Shown piece after piece: positions 9,201-18,882 of a DNA stretch of 64,000 nucleotides. This DNA is from Perkinsela sp. pyNocScin1 (Eukaryota; Euglenozoa; Kinetoplastea; Prokinetoplastida; Perkinselidae): positions 1,488,001-1,552,000 of the forward strand of contig CAXHTR010000001.1 of the NCBI GenBank assembly GCA_964019655.1. Direction: 5' to 3'. The notes under the pieces were generated by a model. It did not search any database, was not told the origin of the DNA, and was given only the letters and a program-made list of their open reading frames with translations. Position numbers and translations under genes: made by a program. Numbering within the stretch: position 1 is the first letter of the stretch; every line of letters starts with the position of its first letter.

Positions 9201-10296
9201 TACCCATGTGTGACGAAACAACATGAAATCCCACCAAGATGCTCGGATCGTTCACATCTCGATAATCAAGGTTAGCTTCAAAGTTTGATAATGGTGTACC
9301 ACATCCTATACTGAATGGCATTACTTTAAAGCCACAGTATATCAAACCTTTTTCGTAAAGAATACTGAATATTTTCCAGACGCTTTCCATGTAATCTATA
9401 TTCATAGTTTTGTACTCTCTCTTTGGATCAAAGTCAATCCATCGGCCGACACGGCCGACGACCTTTTCCCACTCTGTGCGATATCTCATAACAATAGCCC
9501 TGCAGTGCTCGTTGTATGCGCCTATTCCAAATTTCTCAACGTCAGCTTTAGTTTTAATTTGAAGTTCTTTTTCGATTTCAAACTCTATAGGCAGTCCATG
9601 ACAGTCCCAGCCCGCAATACGCTCAATGAAAAGTCCATTAGGAAGGTTCTTCAGCTGTCTTATAACCTGTTCCAAAGCAACTACGTTTGAGCGCCATTCT
9701 GGGGCTTCGGCCTGAGGAGCTTCATGAATATGTTTCAACTCGTCTTCCATATCTAAACTTGCAAGGTCTGAAAGATTTTTGGCATGAGCACAAACATCAA
9801 CATTGCTGTAGTATCGGCAGACAACATCCTTGATAGTGGCTGCCAAGAGATGACCGTAATGTGGGAGGCCAGTGGCAAACGGTGGGCCCTCATAAAAAAC
9901 GTACGAATGCGATGATTTCAGGGCTTGAATACGCTCCATGACCGAGTCCAGCACAATAATGTGGCTTTTTTGATACTTTGATTCCTTCCATGCGGAATTC
10001 GAAACTTGCGCACGCATATTTTGTACTAGCTTTTCGCCTACAGAAAAAATTTCACCCCTTTTCGCTTGATTTTCTTCTCGGATTTTGAGATGAGTCGGAA
10101 ACGCACTGATATCTTTCCAATACTTTGCAACACAATGCTCCAGCTGAGGAAATGACATCGACTCGGGTAGCTCCGGAAGAAGTGCTTCAAAATTAATACC
10201 ATCCCTGTCTGGATTGGGCATAAACCCCTTCAGAATACGATCAACTACTTTTGAGTCAAACAAGCCCTTTGTTTCGAAAGCTGCAGTAGATTTCAT
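6205..10296 (-). CDS. IARS1: Cytosolic isoleucyl-tRNA synthetase
   Basis: 1,363 residues. Class I synthetase charging tRNA-Ile. The HIGH motif is HYGH within PPFATGLPHYGHLLAATIKD (about residues 138-157). The KMSKS motif is in DGRKMSKKLKNYPDP (near residue 823). The CP1 editing domain contains the typical AWTTTPWTLPANYALV, and HSYPFCWRSEVPLIYKA and GWFYTLLVLGA follow. The C-terminal anticodon-binding and extension regions are present through the end. The order matches eukaryotic IARS1 rather than the organellar enzyme. Two odd features are an extra segment before the HIGH block (about residues 65-130) and about 58 extra residues between TIKDVVCRYY and GWDCHGLP. It opens the long minus-strand gene block. 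Confidence 0.97.
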   Translation of the reverse strand: MKSTAAFETKGLFDSKVVDRILKGFMPNPDRDGINFEALLPELPESMSFPQLEHCVAKYWKDISAFPTHLKIREENQAKRGEIFSVGEKLVQNMRAQVSNSAWKESKYQKSHIIVLDSVMERIQALKSSHSYVFYEGPPFATGLPHYGHLLAATIKDVVCRYYSNVDVCAHAKNLSDLASLDMEDELKHIHEAPQAEAPEWRSNVVALEQVIRQLKNLPNGLFIERIAGWDCHGLPIEFEIEKELQIKTKADVEKFGIGAYNEHCRAIVMRYRTEWEKVVGRVGRWIDFDPKREYKTMNIDYMESVWKIFSILYEKGLIYCGFKVMPFSIGCGTPLSNFEANLDYRDVNDPSILVGFHVVSSHMGILMNAQLVAWTTTPWTLPANYALVVNPEMDYILIEHLKQGSSRKFLVAECRNDFFLSMMKQKGEEQGKYTIQAKLKGSDLVGVQYRPLFTKLFHEMNQIISSEKKSMQKGFVVLGDSYVSSSAGTGIVHCAPCFGEDDYRVCTDNGLISIDGENSQSTMSLLPYLCPIDENGFYTEFIGDTKFERAHVKEKSTESAILAHLKENGTLLAKGTIVHSYPFCWRSEVPLIYKAVSSWFVKIDALRDRMVQLVTENSRWVPSYVCEKRFVNWIKGVGADDGEDQKSTKGKDWAISRSRFWGTPLPIWKSTDGCSIVIIGSTAELKEKGFRRTTDGQLSSLQGAQINDLHRHKIDDIVVLDPRGDAYPPLERVAEVFDCWFESGCMPYAHRHYPFSYGLDQKDAEKTFLSSHFPANFIAEGLDQTRGWFYTLLVLGAACFDAIPFKNVIVNGLVLANDGRKMSKKLKNYPDPSEVLEEHGADALRIFFMNSNVVRAEPLRFNVDGVREVVKDVLLPLMNALKFFSQNVNRYLRDESDSPKHSESGDPSKVFKSFKEALSPAFTAESGMDISGNIMDRWIVSEVQSLLDDVHCNMAKYHLYAIPSRIFSFLPLLTNFYVRMNRGRMKGHSGSEDQLRSLRSLLYVLYNFAVLISAFAPFIAEFAYAVLRPLLPEDLNQKSVHFCILPYSKASLKDVTLEETFSHMRLIIEGVRTLRDQQKIPLKTPLQSVIVAHPSLDVSRTILKQDVVKYMMEEINVLTVETASVCDICSMTLQPNLRSLGRKMKDKIKLVVAALKSMEQVEIQKWITGTEDRSDTALVLPGIGVELSKDDVNILYSLDKNVADEAFSQKFGSKKEDFQSIQIGPFILFLNTNYRNNESLQRKTVCRHFVAQVQQLRKKYNFTPADKIHIHFKLSTRATDALIEQVQDAVAQCTIVEASQTDMTELGNLCNWIETVLQSDREEIENKLNAKILNEGIGSENVRESFPFYEKGITLTITFYKN

Positions 10297-10416
10297 AATG
10301 TAGATAAGTAAAAGTATTGGAAAAAATTGAATTTCATTTTTAGTGTTTCATCTCCGGTCACACTGTCCTAGGACGGACAGGAAACTTCAAAGCCATATTA
10401 AATCACTGAACGAACA

Positions 10417-12102
10417 TCACTGCAGAACATGTCGTTTCAAGTTTTCTGTAATTCCTGTGGGTATCCAAAGTCGCTTTTTCTTCGTGATACTTGGCTCTTG
10501 TAGCTTTTCTAATGGCTGCTTAGTTTCTTCCTGCGTTTCCCAGCTAAAGCAAAAGGTTCTCGGTGGATTGGATAATGGCTCGAGGATACATGCAACCATT
10601 TCATGCAACAAAATGCATGATCTGGCAAACAGAGACTGTCGCGTAGCCCATGAGTGGCTTACAGTTGCAGACGTTTGCTTGCCTTTACGCTTCGATGAGT
10701 AAAGGCCCTCCTTAAATTTTTTTGAGGCCAAAGTATCTTGAATGCTTAGCAAGATTCCCCTAATCTTTTGTAAGCTGTTTGAAAATTCGTAATTTGTGCT
10801 CATTTTTTCGCAATTTTCAAATGCTTGCTGATTGATAGAGCATCCATTATAAAGCGCAAGAAATAATCCGAGCAATACTTCGAGATAAAACGTGTCGATA
10901 GTCCCACTTGCTAAATGATGGTCAAGTGCGCCATAAATTAATGGATAAATCCCCGTTGCAACTTCGAGCACATCTGTGGAATCAAATTTCCCAGACTCGG
11001 CTAACAAGATGCATAAAACTTTGCATAAGCGCTGCACATCGCTTCGCCGTAAAAAAGATTCTGAATAACCTTGCATGAAATCATATCCTGAGTATCGAAG
11101 AACTGCTATTACGTAAGGCATGACAACACCAGCATCAAGCCTACGTGATATACCTGCTTCAAGAATAATAATTTCAAATAGCGCAATGTTGGCTGATACG
11201 ACTTGTTTACTCACATCGTTATTCGCTAAGCCGGTACCAGCCGCATGAGCTATGGATCGCATAGAGTTCTCAATGAGCAGTTTCACACCAAACTCATCGA
11301 GAAGATCAGGGCGTCGCACACCATGGACCCATATGATGCGAATAGCTTCAGAAGATGCAATATAGTTCTTGGAATTCAGAATGTGAATGAAAAACTTCAG
11401 CATGTTTTCTCGGACGACTTGTGTTTTTTCCTCCGTGCATTGATAATTTAGATGCAAAAGCTGGTCTTTGATCATCTTTGTAAGCTGCTTCCCTGCGAAC
11501 TGAGCTTCGGCGTCTTTTATCTGATCATCATGCTCTTCATGCCTTGAGGTCGTATTGATCCAATGAACAAGCTTTAATAGGACTGATTCAAAATTAACCT
11601 GTGGAATTTTTTGAAGAATCTTTGATATGGCTGCAGACATTCGGCTGAGAGATGAGCAATGGGTCGTCTCTTGCGAGACAACGTCGCAAATATGTGCTAC
11701 CTGAAGAAAAACATCAGTAAGCTCCCTGATCATATGCGGCTGACTTTCTTTTGAACTGCTACAGCAAATTGAAAGCAGTGCGCGAAGCGTCGCTTCAAGC
11801 AGAAGGACATAATCGCTACGCGTATTCGGTCCCTTTTGATCATCAAGAATTCCCACAAATGATTCATGAACCAGACCAAGAAAGCATTCTAGAAAAAGAC
11901 CGAAGTGCTTATTGAAATGTGAGCAAGTTTTCTCTCCTGAAAGCTCAACCAGCTTCACACGTAGAGCAAAAGGTGTATTGGGATTGTTGAGTTCGAGTAG
12001 CAAGTTTGTCACGATACTCCCTGTCTCTTGATCTGAAAATGCTTCCTTGGATTCTGACAGCCTATGATAAATCGGCATGATGTCAGATCCTTCATGCGTC
12101 AT
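10417..12102 (-). CDS. Unidentified helical protein
   Basis: 561 residues, start ATG at 12102. Composition is rich in Leu, Ile and Ser with long predicted amphipathic helices throughout (for example ELTDVFLQVAHICDVV and LLKLVHWINTTS), suggesting an ARM/HEAT-like alpha solenoid. No catalytic motif, signal peptide or convincing membrane span is visible. A basic stretch (LYSSKRKGKQ) and a Lys-rich tail (EPSITKKKRLW) could be nuclear signals. It lies 135 bp downstream of SMC2 in the same direction, but co-function with condensin is only a guess. I do not recognise the family. Confidence 0.75.
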   Translation of the reverse strand: MTHEGSDIMPIYHRLSESKEAFSDQETGSIVTNLLLELNNPNTPFALRVKLVELSGEKTCSHFNKHFGLFLECFLGLVHESFVGILDDQKGPNTRSDYVLLLEATLRALLSICCSSSKESQPHMIRELTDVFLQVAHICDVVSQETTHCSSLSRMSAAISKILQKIPQVNFESVLLKLVHWINTTSRHEEHDDQIKDAEAQFAGKQLTKMIKDQLLHLNYQCTEEKTQVVRENMLKFFIHILNSKNYIASSEAIRIIWVHGVRRPDLLDEFGVKLLIENSMRSIAHAAGTGLANNDVSKQVVSANIALFEIIILEAGISRRLDAGVVMPYVIAVLRYSGYDFMQGYSESFLRRSDVQRLCKVLCILLAESGKFDSTDVLEVATGIYPLIYGALDHHLASGTIDTFYLEVLLGLFLALYNGCSINQQAFENCEKMSTNYEFSNSLQKIRGILLSIQDTLASKKFKEGLYSSKRKGKQTSATVSHSWATRQSLFARSCILLHEMVACILEPLSNPPRTFCFSWETQEETKQPLEKLQEPSITKKKRLWIPTGITENLKRHVLQ

Positions 12103-12237
12103 TGAATTTTTTTTATTTTTTGAAGAGCCAATTGATGAGTCGTATACGAGAGATGAGTTTGAAAAAAGATCAAAAGATAGGTGAGCTGGTCAGCATTAAA
12201 TAGAGATGAGCCGAAATGAATACACAGCTTTCTTTGC

Positions 12238-15200
12238 TTATCCATTGACTCTACGTAGAATTTCACTAAAACCTTGCGTGTGTCGCACCTCATAAACAAC
12301 GCTGGCATTGTTAAACATCCCGTCTTTTAGAGATACTAACAAAAACTGAGCGTTACGGAAATGTGTCTGAAGCATTTTTCCAATATTCTGTGTGTGTGAT
12401 GGGTCGAGAGCTGCATCGATTTCATCCAAAATATAAACCGGGGCTGGTCTGAATTTTAAAATTGCCAGAATGAGGCAAAGTGCGAGAAGGCTGCGCTGAC
12501 CACCAGAGAGCTCAGTTAGGCTTTGCTTTTCTTTCCCTTGGAATGAAACTTTGACCTCAAGTCCTGTCAGCTTAGATTCATCTCTGTGCTCCACAAGGCG
12601 GCACTCTGCTCCTGGCAGTGATGCTCCGAACAGATTACTGAACCCTGTGCTCACCTTCTTTACCATAGTATCTAGGCTTCGCCATTTCTTTTCCTCAACA
12701 AGACCTATTGTCTTCAGGATCACCTCCCTATCGCTGAGAAGTGTGTTCCTCTGCGCAATTAATTCCGCGTATTCCTTTTTCGATTCTTCAATCATGAATT
12801 TGACTTTTTTGTTTACTCGTTTGGAGAGAGTTTCAAGCGTCTTTTCGTCCTCTGCAAGCGCATCAAGAGTTCGCTGCGTTCGTTCGCTATCTAAAAAATA
12901 GTAAAGTTCTGAATCTGCACTCCCTAGATCATCTTCTATGCTTGAAAGAAACGGGTGGAGCCTCGCTATTTCCTGATTCTGTTCTAGCGCGTTATTGCTC
13001 ACTTTCTTATTGGCAACCAATTGTCCCTCTGCTCTCTGAAGAGCTTTTTGGACGAAGCCATCTCTCTCAAGCAGAGACTGATACTTCTCGCTGAACTCTT
13101 TATGAATTCTGTGTTGTTCAGCAAGGTTATTTTGAAGCTTACTCAAATCATTCGAAGAATTTTCTATTTCAGTTTGTATAAGCTCGAATTGCATTTGCTT
13201 CTCGGCATGCTCATTTTCATTGGTCTGTAAATCTTGTTCAACATCTTGCATTCTTCTTTCAAGCGTACTCCTCTTCGCTTCCTGAGATTCTTTGTGAATG
13301 ACCTGCTCGTCGTATGCTTTTTGTTTTGACTCAAGATCCTCACCGATCTCATTCATTCGTTTTTGATGAGCGACTATCTTTCCATGAAAATCTCTTTTCT
13401 TTTCCTCTGGACTAGCGTCTGTTTTTAGAGAAGCAGTTATTTGTTTCAAGCGCTCCTTCTCAGACGCCATTTGGCTTTGCTTGTTTATTATATTCTGATG
13501 AATTTGAGCCTGTCTAGATGATAAGCTGTTTCTTTCAATGGATAGCGCTTTTAAACTTTCAACTGTTTCGGCATGTACTGAAGTTGCAGCGCGCAACTGG
13601 TAATCAATGGCCTCCATTTTTGATTTTGATTGGTTTACAGCAAGCTCTGCTTGGCTAATTTTCTCATTTACGGTGTGAAGGTTGGAGAGCTGCTTGTTGA
13701 TTTCTTCAACTTTTCTTTCTTTTTCTGTTCCCTCATAAAAGATGCTCAAGATGTCACGCAAGCCACCGCTTGAGCCTCCCGTAAAAGTTCCTCCGGGTTC
13801 AACAGAATCCCCGTCTATAGTGATGGCACGTATTTTTGTTTGCCCAAGGGCGATAGCGCGAGCTGTCGCTAAGTCTGAACAGACGTAAAACTTGCCAAAA
13901 ACCTGCTCCACGATGTGCTGCAAGTCATCAGGATACGATATAAGGTCGATACCCAATGATGCCCACGGGGTTTTCGATGAACCGGATTCTGAACTCTTTT
14001 TAGCTTGCTCTTGCACTGCGTCGTGAGCCATTTGCTGCTTGGAAGCCTCCAGTTTACCTCCTCTTTTTATCGCATCTAGCACAAAATATGTAGTTCTCTC
14101 CTTTGTTTCGCACTTTTCAATCAGATATTGAGCAACTTCACCGGTAGAAACAATAACCTTGCGAAGGTTATCCCGGGCTCCGACTGATAGAGCTAAGCTA
14201 TGCAGCTTGGGATTATGAGCTTTAACGAAGGAACCAAGCCTTCCACGAATTTTTTTTACGGCGTCTGGAAGTCGATTACCCTCTGGCATTCTGTAGAAAA
14301 AGCGCGTGAGCTGGTATCGCGAATCTGCTATGAGGGCGTCTCTTTCTTTTGCTAAATTTGTGAACTGCTTCTTCGTTTCATCGGTGCCATCGCTTTGAAA
14401 GTTTTCCTTGAGACTTCGAAACATGCTCTCTGCATCTCGAAGTTCCTTTTTCAAGCTGTCCACACTTTCCATCTGATCTTGCGACTGCTTTGCAAGAGAT
14501 TCATGGCGCATTTCTAGAGACTCAATGCTACTTTTCATTCTCTGGACCTCAGCTTCCTCCGCATAAATCGATTGATTCAGCATCACTATCTCCTTTTGTA
14601 CATGATTCTGCTCGTCTAAAAGTGTCATTCCAGCCTCACCTACTTGTAAACCTGATTTCAATAGTTGAATGGATGCCTTTAAATCTTCAATTTTTTTCAT
14701 GATCTGAGCTTTTTCTTGCTTCAACGCGGAAAACGACCGATCTATCTCTTCAAAGTGTGACTTACTCGCGGCGGATGACCTTTCATGATTTTCAGCTTCT
14801 TGAATGATCAATTTTTTACTATTCTCAAGCTTTATGCGACTTTTCTCGATAACCCCAAGTTCTGCCTTTATTTTGTGAAGCAGCTGTTTTTTATCGCGCA
14901 AGGCATCAACCATCTGAGTCACTCTATCACTAAACGCAGTGTCTTGCTGAGCCTCTGAGCTCTTATTCAGTTGAGCTTTTGCATGGTCAATCTTCGCAGG
15001 TAGTTCATGAATATGCTCTTGACGAAGAGTATGAATCTCTTGTTCCAAATTTTGAAATGATAGAGAATACTCTTTTATCAAAGATAGGTTTTTCCAATAG
15101 CCGTGAGCAATGCGGAAATTTCTTTTCCCTTGAAGCGATTCTGAAATACGAACATAATTGTCGTATTCAATCTGTTCCTGGCCCATTGATTCGATCATTG

Positions 15201-15819
15201 CCGCAACCTCAAATCGCAGTGTGTGATCAATCTCTTTGAGCTTTTTGTCTTTGTTGGCAATCATGTGCTCCGCAACCCGCTTTCTTGCATCGAACATTCG
15301 TGTACCGGCGGCTTCTTCGATCCAGCTCAAAACCTCTACGGGCTTCATGTTAAGAAGTTTATGAACTGTTCCCTGCAGGACCAGGAAGTGCGGGTTATCG
15401 ACGTTCATAGAAACCGAGTGAAAAAAGGATTTTATCGTGCTTTGCTGCACAAGCCTTCCATTCAAAAAAAATTTTTGTTTTCCACCACAAATTACCTGCC
15501 TGGCAACTGAAATACTCGGGAATTCAGCAGGGTTGTAGCCTGGCGGCGCACTCGATTCATCTTCGTTAGAAAACTCAAGTGTGACACTGGCTCTTTGAAT
15601 CCCTGCATTACCATTCTTGTAGATTAGGTCACGAGTATCGTCGGCGCGAACTTTCTTTAAGTTTGTAATCCCCATCACAAAGCAAATGGCATCAAATATA
15701 TTTGACTTGCCACTTCCATTTAGACCTGTTATAGCATTGAAGTGGTTGTCAAGATCGTCAAGCTCTTGCCTGTGCGCGTAGCTCTTAAAACCATCAAGGA
15801 CTATCCGTTTGAGCTTCAT
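12238..15819 (-). CDS. SMC2: Condensin subunit SMC2
   Basis: 1,193 residues. The N-terminal head has MKLKRIVLDGFKSYA and Walker A GLNGSGKSN (about 33-41). The C-terminal head has the ABC signature LTELSGGQRSLLALCLILA and Walker B VYILDEIDAALDPSHT. Two long coiled coils flank a hinge at about residues 510-680, with the Gly-rich hinge loop GDSVEPGGTFTGGSSGG. The N-terminal phrases DNPHFLVLQGTVHKLLNMKP and IEEAAGTRM identify the SMC2 branch rather than SMC1, 3 or 4. SMC2 pairs with SMC4 as the ATPase core of condensin and compacts mitotic chromosomes. Length and domain order are normal. Confidence 0.96.
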   Translation of the reverse strand: MKLKRIVLDGFKSYAHRQELDDLDNHFNAITGLNGSGKSNIFDAICFVMGITNLKKVRADDTRDLIYKNGNAGIQRASVTLEFSNEDESSAPPGYNPAEFPSISVARQVICGGKQKFFLNGRLVQQSTIKSFFHSVSMNVDNPHFLVLQGTVHKLLNMKPVEVLSWIEEAAGTRMFDARKRVAEHMIANKDKKLKEIDHTLRFEVAAMIESMGQEQIEYDNYVRISESLQGKRNFRIAHGYWKNLSLIKEYSLSFQNLEQEIHTLRQEHIHELPAKIDHAKAQLNKSSEAQQDTAFSDRVTQMVDALRDKKQLLHKIKAELGVIEKSRIKLENSKKLIIQEAENHERSSAASKSHFEEIDRSFSALKQEKAQIMKKIEDLKASIQLLKSGLQVGEAGMTLLDEQNHVQKEIVMLNQSIYAEEAEVQRMKSSIESLEMRHESLAKQSQDQMESVDSLKKELRDAESMFRSLKENFQSDGTDETKKQFTNLAKERDALIADSRYQLTRFFYRMPEGNRLPDAVKKIRGRLGSFVKAHNPKLHSLALSVGARDNLRKVIVSTGEVAQYLIEKCETKERTTYFVLDAIKRGGKLEASKQQMAHDAVQEQAKKSSESGSSKTPWASLGIDLISYPDDLQHIVEQVFGKFYVCSDLATARAIALGQTKIRAITIDGDSVEPGGTFTGGSSGGLRDILSIFYEGTEKERKVEEINKQLSNLHTVNEKISQAELAVNQSKSKMEAIDYQLRAATSVHAETVESLKALSIERNSLSSRQAQIHQNIINKQSQMASEKERLKQITASLKTDASPEEKKRDFHGKIVAHQKRMNEIGEDLESKQKAYDEQVIHKESQEAKRSTLERRMQDVEQDLQTNENEHAEKQMQFELIQTEIENSSNDLSKLQNNLAEQHRIHKEFSEKYQSLLERDGFVQKALQRAEGQLVANKKVSNNALEQNQEIARLHPFLSSIEDDLGSADSELYYFLDSERTQRTLDALAEDEKTLETLSKRVNKKVKFMIEESKKEYAELIAQRNTLLSDREVILKTIGLVEEKKWRSLDTMVKKVSTGFSNLFGASLPGAECRLVEHRDESKLTGLEVKVSFQGKEKQSLTELSGGQRSLLALCLILAILKFRPAPVYILDEIDAALDPSHTQNIGKMLQTHFRNAQFLLVSLKDGMFNNASVVYEVRHTQGFSEILRRVNG

Positions 15820-15972
15820 GAATTACAGTGAAATGAAAATCAGTAAATCAACGCTGAAAACTGCTTACCTCTAAACATAAGTATATGTACTGCAAGCGTA
15901 TGTACAAGAGTTACACTTTGCGTAAGAAACAGGACATTTGGTGCTACCCGAGTATATGAATATGCACGAAAC

Positions 15973-16830
15973 CTACAGGAATGATTTGGGCCATTTTCGC
16001 TTCCGCAGGGGATGGGCAATAGACATAGATCGCTCTTTATCATCCTGAAGTCTTTGCGCTACTTTTAAGAAGGTATTTGAATTTATATCGTTAATCTGCT
16101 GCAAACCTCCGCGGCAAACGTCTACGCCTATAATTTTACCACCAATCATAATTCCTTGTAAGCAGCGATATGCTTCGATCATGTCCCTCCGGCTGACGAA
16201 AGTAACAAAGCAATAGCCCCGGGATCTTTCTTGTATCTTGTCACGAACGATCGCGAGGCGCTGCACGCTATCTGCACGGAGAGCTATTTGCTTCAAAATA
16301 CTTTGTCTGATGTAACTGTCCTTTAGATTCTTCGGAAGTCCGTACAGAATTAACGATCGCATTTTTCTGCTTAGGTTGTTTTGAACCAACACACATTGCT
16401 CATTCGTATCTTTTGTAGATGAAGCGCTATCCGGAATGCAATCATGATGCTGAGCATAAAGTTCAGAGACCCAAACATCAGCCTCCATGCGTCTTCGGCG
16501 TTGGTTGTGCTGACAGCGCTCTTGAAATTTGAGTGCCTTTTTCCGCCGCACAGAATGCATAGATGGAATATGAAATGACTGGTACAAATCTAGATGGTTC
16601 TCTCCGTAAGCGCGATTTGCTTTGGATGATTCCACTCCTTGATAAGATATATGGCTTTCATATTGAGCGAATAGGGGCATGAATTTGCTTAACGCATCAT
16701 GCATTACCAACTCGCGCTGTGCACAGCTTCGACGTGAACTATGCATGCAGCTCTGATCTTCAAGCATAGGGCCTGATTGAAATACATGCTTAAGATATCC
16801 TGCATATGACTCACATTCTCTTTCTAGCAT
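15973..16830 (-). CDS. RRM protein resembling U1-70K (or U11/U12-35K)
   Basis: 285 residues with one RRM at about 158-241. RNP2 is LILYGL (160-165) and RNP1 is RGYCFVTF (204-211). After RNP1 the sequence DMIEAYRCLQG and IIGVDVCRGG copies the DM-x-x-AY-x-x-x-x-G and VDV-x-RG pattern of U1-70K and the related minor-spliceosome 35K protein. A basic Arg-rich helix (NQRRRRMEAD, near 109-117) lies ahead of the RRM, as in U1-70K. These features suggest a U1 snRNP protein that binds stem-loop 1 of U1 RNA. The 40-odd residues after the RRM are short and lack the RS/RD tail of the human protein. The family call is moderate; a different small RRM protein cannot be excluded. Confidence 0.5.
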   Translation of the reverse strand: MLERECESYAGYLKHVFQSGPMLEDQSCMHSSRRSCAQRELVMHDALSKFMPLFAQYESHISYQGVESSKANRAYGENHLDLYQSFHIPSMHSVRRKKALKFQERCQHNQRRRRMEADVWVSELYAQHHDCIPDSASSTKDTNEQCVLVQNNLSRKMRSLILYGLPKNLKDSYIRQSILKQIALRADSVQRLAIVRDKIQERSRGYCFVTFVSRRDMIEAYRCLQGIMIGGKIIGVDVCRGGLQQINDINSNTFLKVAQRLQDDKERSMSIAHPLRKRKWPKSFL

Positions 16831-16914
16831 CTTCAGAAAAATAAAGCAACAAAAGATCGCCCGAAATGCTAAGGTTATAATCGCATCAATGGATGGATTG
16901 ATATATGATTACAT

Positions 16915-18675
16915 CTAGATGCTTACTCCCTCAAAAATACTGCATTTGTTATCAGTTGAGCTAAGCTCCCAAAATTTTTTTCCACTTGACATGACATGGC
17001 TCTCTTGTTCTACACCCTTCCCATGTAGTACTTCCGGTTCAGAATCTTGATGTGTGCAAAGATCTGTGGGCTCGGCAGGTCCGATAGAAGGGGAAATCGG
17101 CTTAGCTATCACATCTTCATCACATGATTCGAAAACATTCTTTTCCTGATCTCCCTGGTCAAATGCATCGAAAACCTGTGGAAAAACCTTGGGAGCCCGA
17201 ATGAGAGGTTCTTCTGAGTCGCAAAGTTCGCCAGTATAACCTGTCATGTTTATTGGAGGTGCACTTGTATAAATCTCCATTGCTTGAACGCGGTATGTCT
17301 TTAAATATTCCGAAGCTCGCGTTTGATCACAGATGACTCTTTCTACGTGCTGCTGAATTCGACCGAAAAATAGTGAAAATTTATTGGCGCATGTAAAGGT
17401 ACTCTTTTCTTCAGCAGATGTGAAGTGGAAGCCTAATGATCTAGCAATGGCAAAGAATTTGGCAAAACACTTTTGTTGCCCTTGTTCTAGAAGCTTCAAT
17501 TCGAGCTTTAACGCTCTATATTTTTCGAAATCTGTCTCTAAAAAGTGAATCGCGTTATTTTTATTCTTGATAGCCCAACGAAGCATACGGAAATACCGGT
17601 GTTCAAGTTCGTATAGGCAGCCACTTGTTCGATGAAAGGCCTCACAGCGATGAAAGTACCGAGTTACCTTTGTCTCTAAACTACTTATCTTTTGGTCAAA
17701 GCTAGAATGTAAACTAGAGAGTGATTTAGCCGATGAATGGGCCATCTCCGTACGATCAGGTGCATTCTTCTTGTTAAAATATCCGATTTGTGCTACACCT
17801 GTTTCCTTTTTCTGTGCAACGAGCATCGCGAGAGAATAGAGATCATCTCTCATTGTTTTCATTTTTTTCAGATTATCACCAGCATCATAGCTTGAAGGTA
17901 ATTCCTTTCCTACGAGCCTCTGTAGCTGTTTGATCTTGAGAGATTGCTGATTGCGGACATAATCTTGCTCTCTGAAGATTGCAGCGCTCATTCGAGCTAC
18001 ACCAACTATAGAAGCTTTTGCTTTCGAACGCTTTTTGGGGGCGTATTCAGACGCCCCGGGAACGCCTTTGTGACATGACAGAGCTTCGTAGTCAGAGTTA
18101 CCAATAGATGCTTGGCGCTTAGAGCCATAGCATTGCTTCGGTAGATACGCTTCGTAATTTTTTGAGTCAAAAGAATCTTGTCTCTGCTCTTGGATCGATT
18201 CTGCCAGCCCTTTGATAGATTCAGCGCTTGATAGAGCTCTTTGATAAACTTCGGAAATGGCTGTAAGCTCCTCTAGCTGGGCTAATTTTGATAGTTCCAT
18301 CGGCTCACAAAGTTTATCTTTCGCTTTAACAATTTTACATGCTGGGCTTTTGCGCATGAAGCCTCTTGTAAGATCGTGAAAACCTGAATCAATTCTTTTG
18401 CGGGAATCTAATCTCCTGATTTCGGCTTTGGGCGCTGAATCAAATACATTAAACCTTCTTGTCATAAGATCTCTTGCTTTACTAAAGTGAACAGAGACTG
18501 CTGGATCACCTACACTCCACTTTCGTGACATGCTGAAATTTTTAATTGAGCTTGAATCACTCGCAAGAGCCAAGCGGATTTCCTCTTCAGCATGCAGCCT
18601 TTCGGTGAAAAGGTCAAGAATCTCCGCTGCACTTTGGCGAATATTCTTTGAAGTTGAATGCTTTTCAGGAATCAT
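16915..18675 (-). CDS. Unidentified coiled-coil protein
   Basis: 586 residues, start ATG at 18675. The N-terminal half is polar, with a basic patch (YAPKKRSKAKAS) that could be a nuclear signal. A middle region (about 290-450) is strongly helical and coiled-coil-like (for example FDQKISSLETKVTRYF and ALKLELKLLEQGQQKC). The last 110 residues are acidic and Pro/Ser-rich, probably disordered. There are no zinc ligands, membrane spans or enzymatic motifs that I can name. It sits between the RRM gene and RNR1 on the same strand. Confidence 0.75.
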   Translation of the reverse strand: MIPEKHSTSKNIRQSAAEILDLFTERLHAEEEIRLALASDSSSIKNFSMSRKWSVGDPAVSVHFSKARDLMTRRFNVFDSAPKAEIRRLDSRKRIDSGFHDLTRGFMRKSPACKIVKAKDKLCEPMELSKLAQLEELTAISEVYQRALSSAESIKGLAESIQEQRQDSFDSKNYEAYLPKQCYGSKRQASIGNSDYEALSCHKGVPGASEYAPKKRSKAKASIVGVARMSAAIFREQDYVRNQQSLKIKQLQRLVGKELPSSYDAGDNLKKMKTMRDDLYSLAMLVAQKKETGVAQIGYFNKKNAPDRTEMAHSSAKSLSSLHSSFDQKISSLETKVTRYFHRCEAFHRTSGCLYELEHRYFRMLRWAIKNKNNAIHFLETDFEKYRALKLELKLLEQGQQKCFAKFFAIARSLGFHFTSAEEKSTFTCANKFSLFFGRIQQHVERVICDQTRASEYLKTYRVQAMEIYTSAPPINMTGYTGELCDSEEPLIRAPKVFPQVFDAFDQGDQEKNVFESCDEDVIAKPISPSIGPAEPTDLCTHQDSEPEVLHGKGVEQESHVMSSGKKFWELSSTDNKCSIFEGVSI

Positions 18676-18882
18676 AGATTTACCTCGAAGTATGACAGAC
18701 TGTTTTCAGCGTAGGTTTGCTTGGATTTCGATAACTTATTATGATAATTAAAAATGAAATGACTCAATAGATATAGATGTCTAAGAGAAAGATCTAAGAA
18801 GTACCAGCTGAAATATTTTTTAGTTGTAGCGTATATGATGGGCACTTCACTATCTATGTGGTTGGCATTCAAAATGGAATAC

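Noticed and set aside
12099-12308. 69-codon minus-strand frame overlapping the end of SMC2
   Set aside because: It lies mostly within the SMC2 coding region in another frame and has no independent support.
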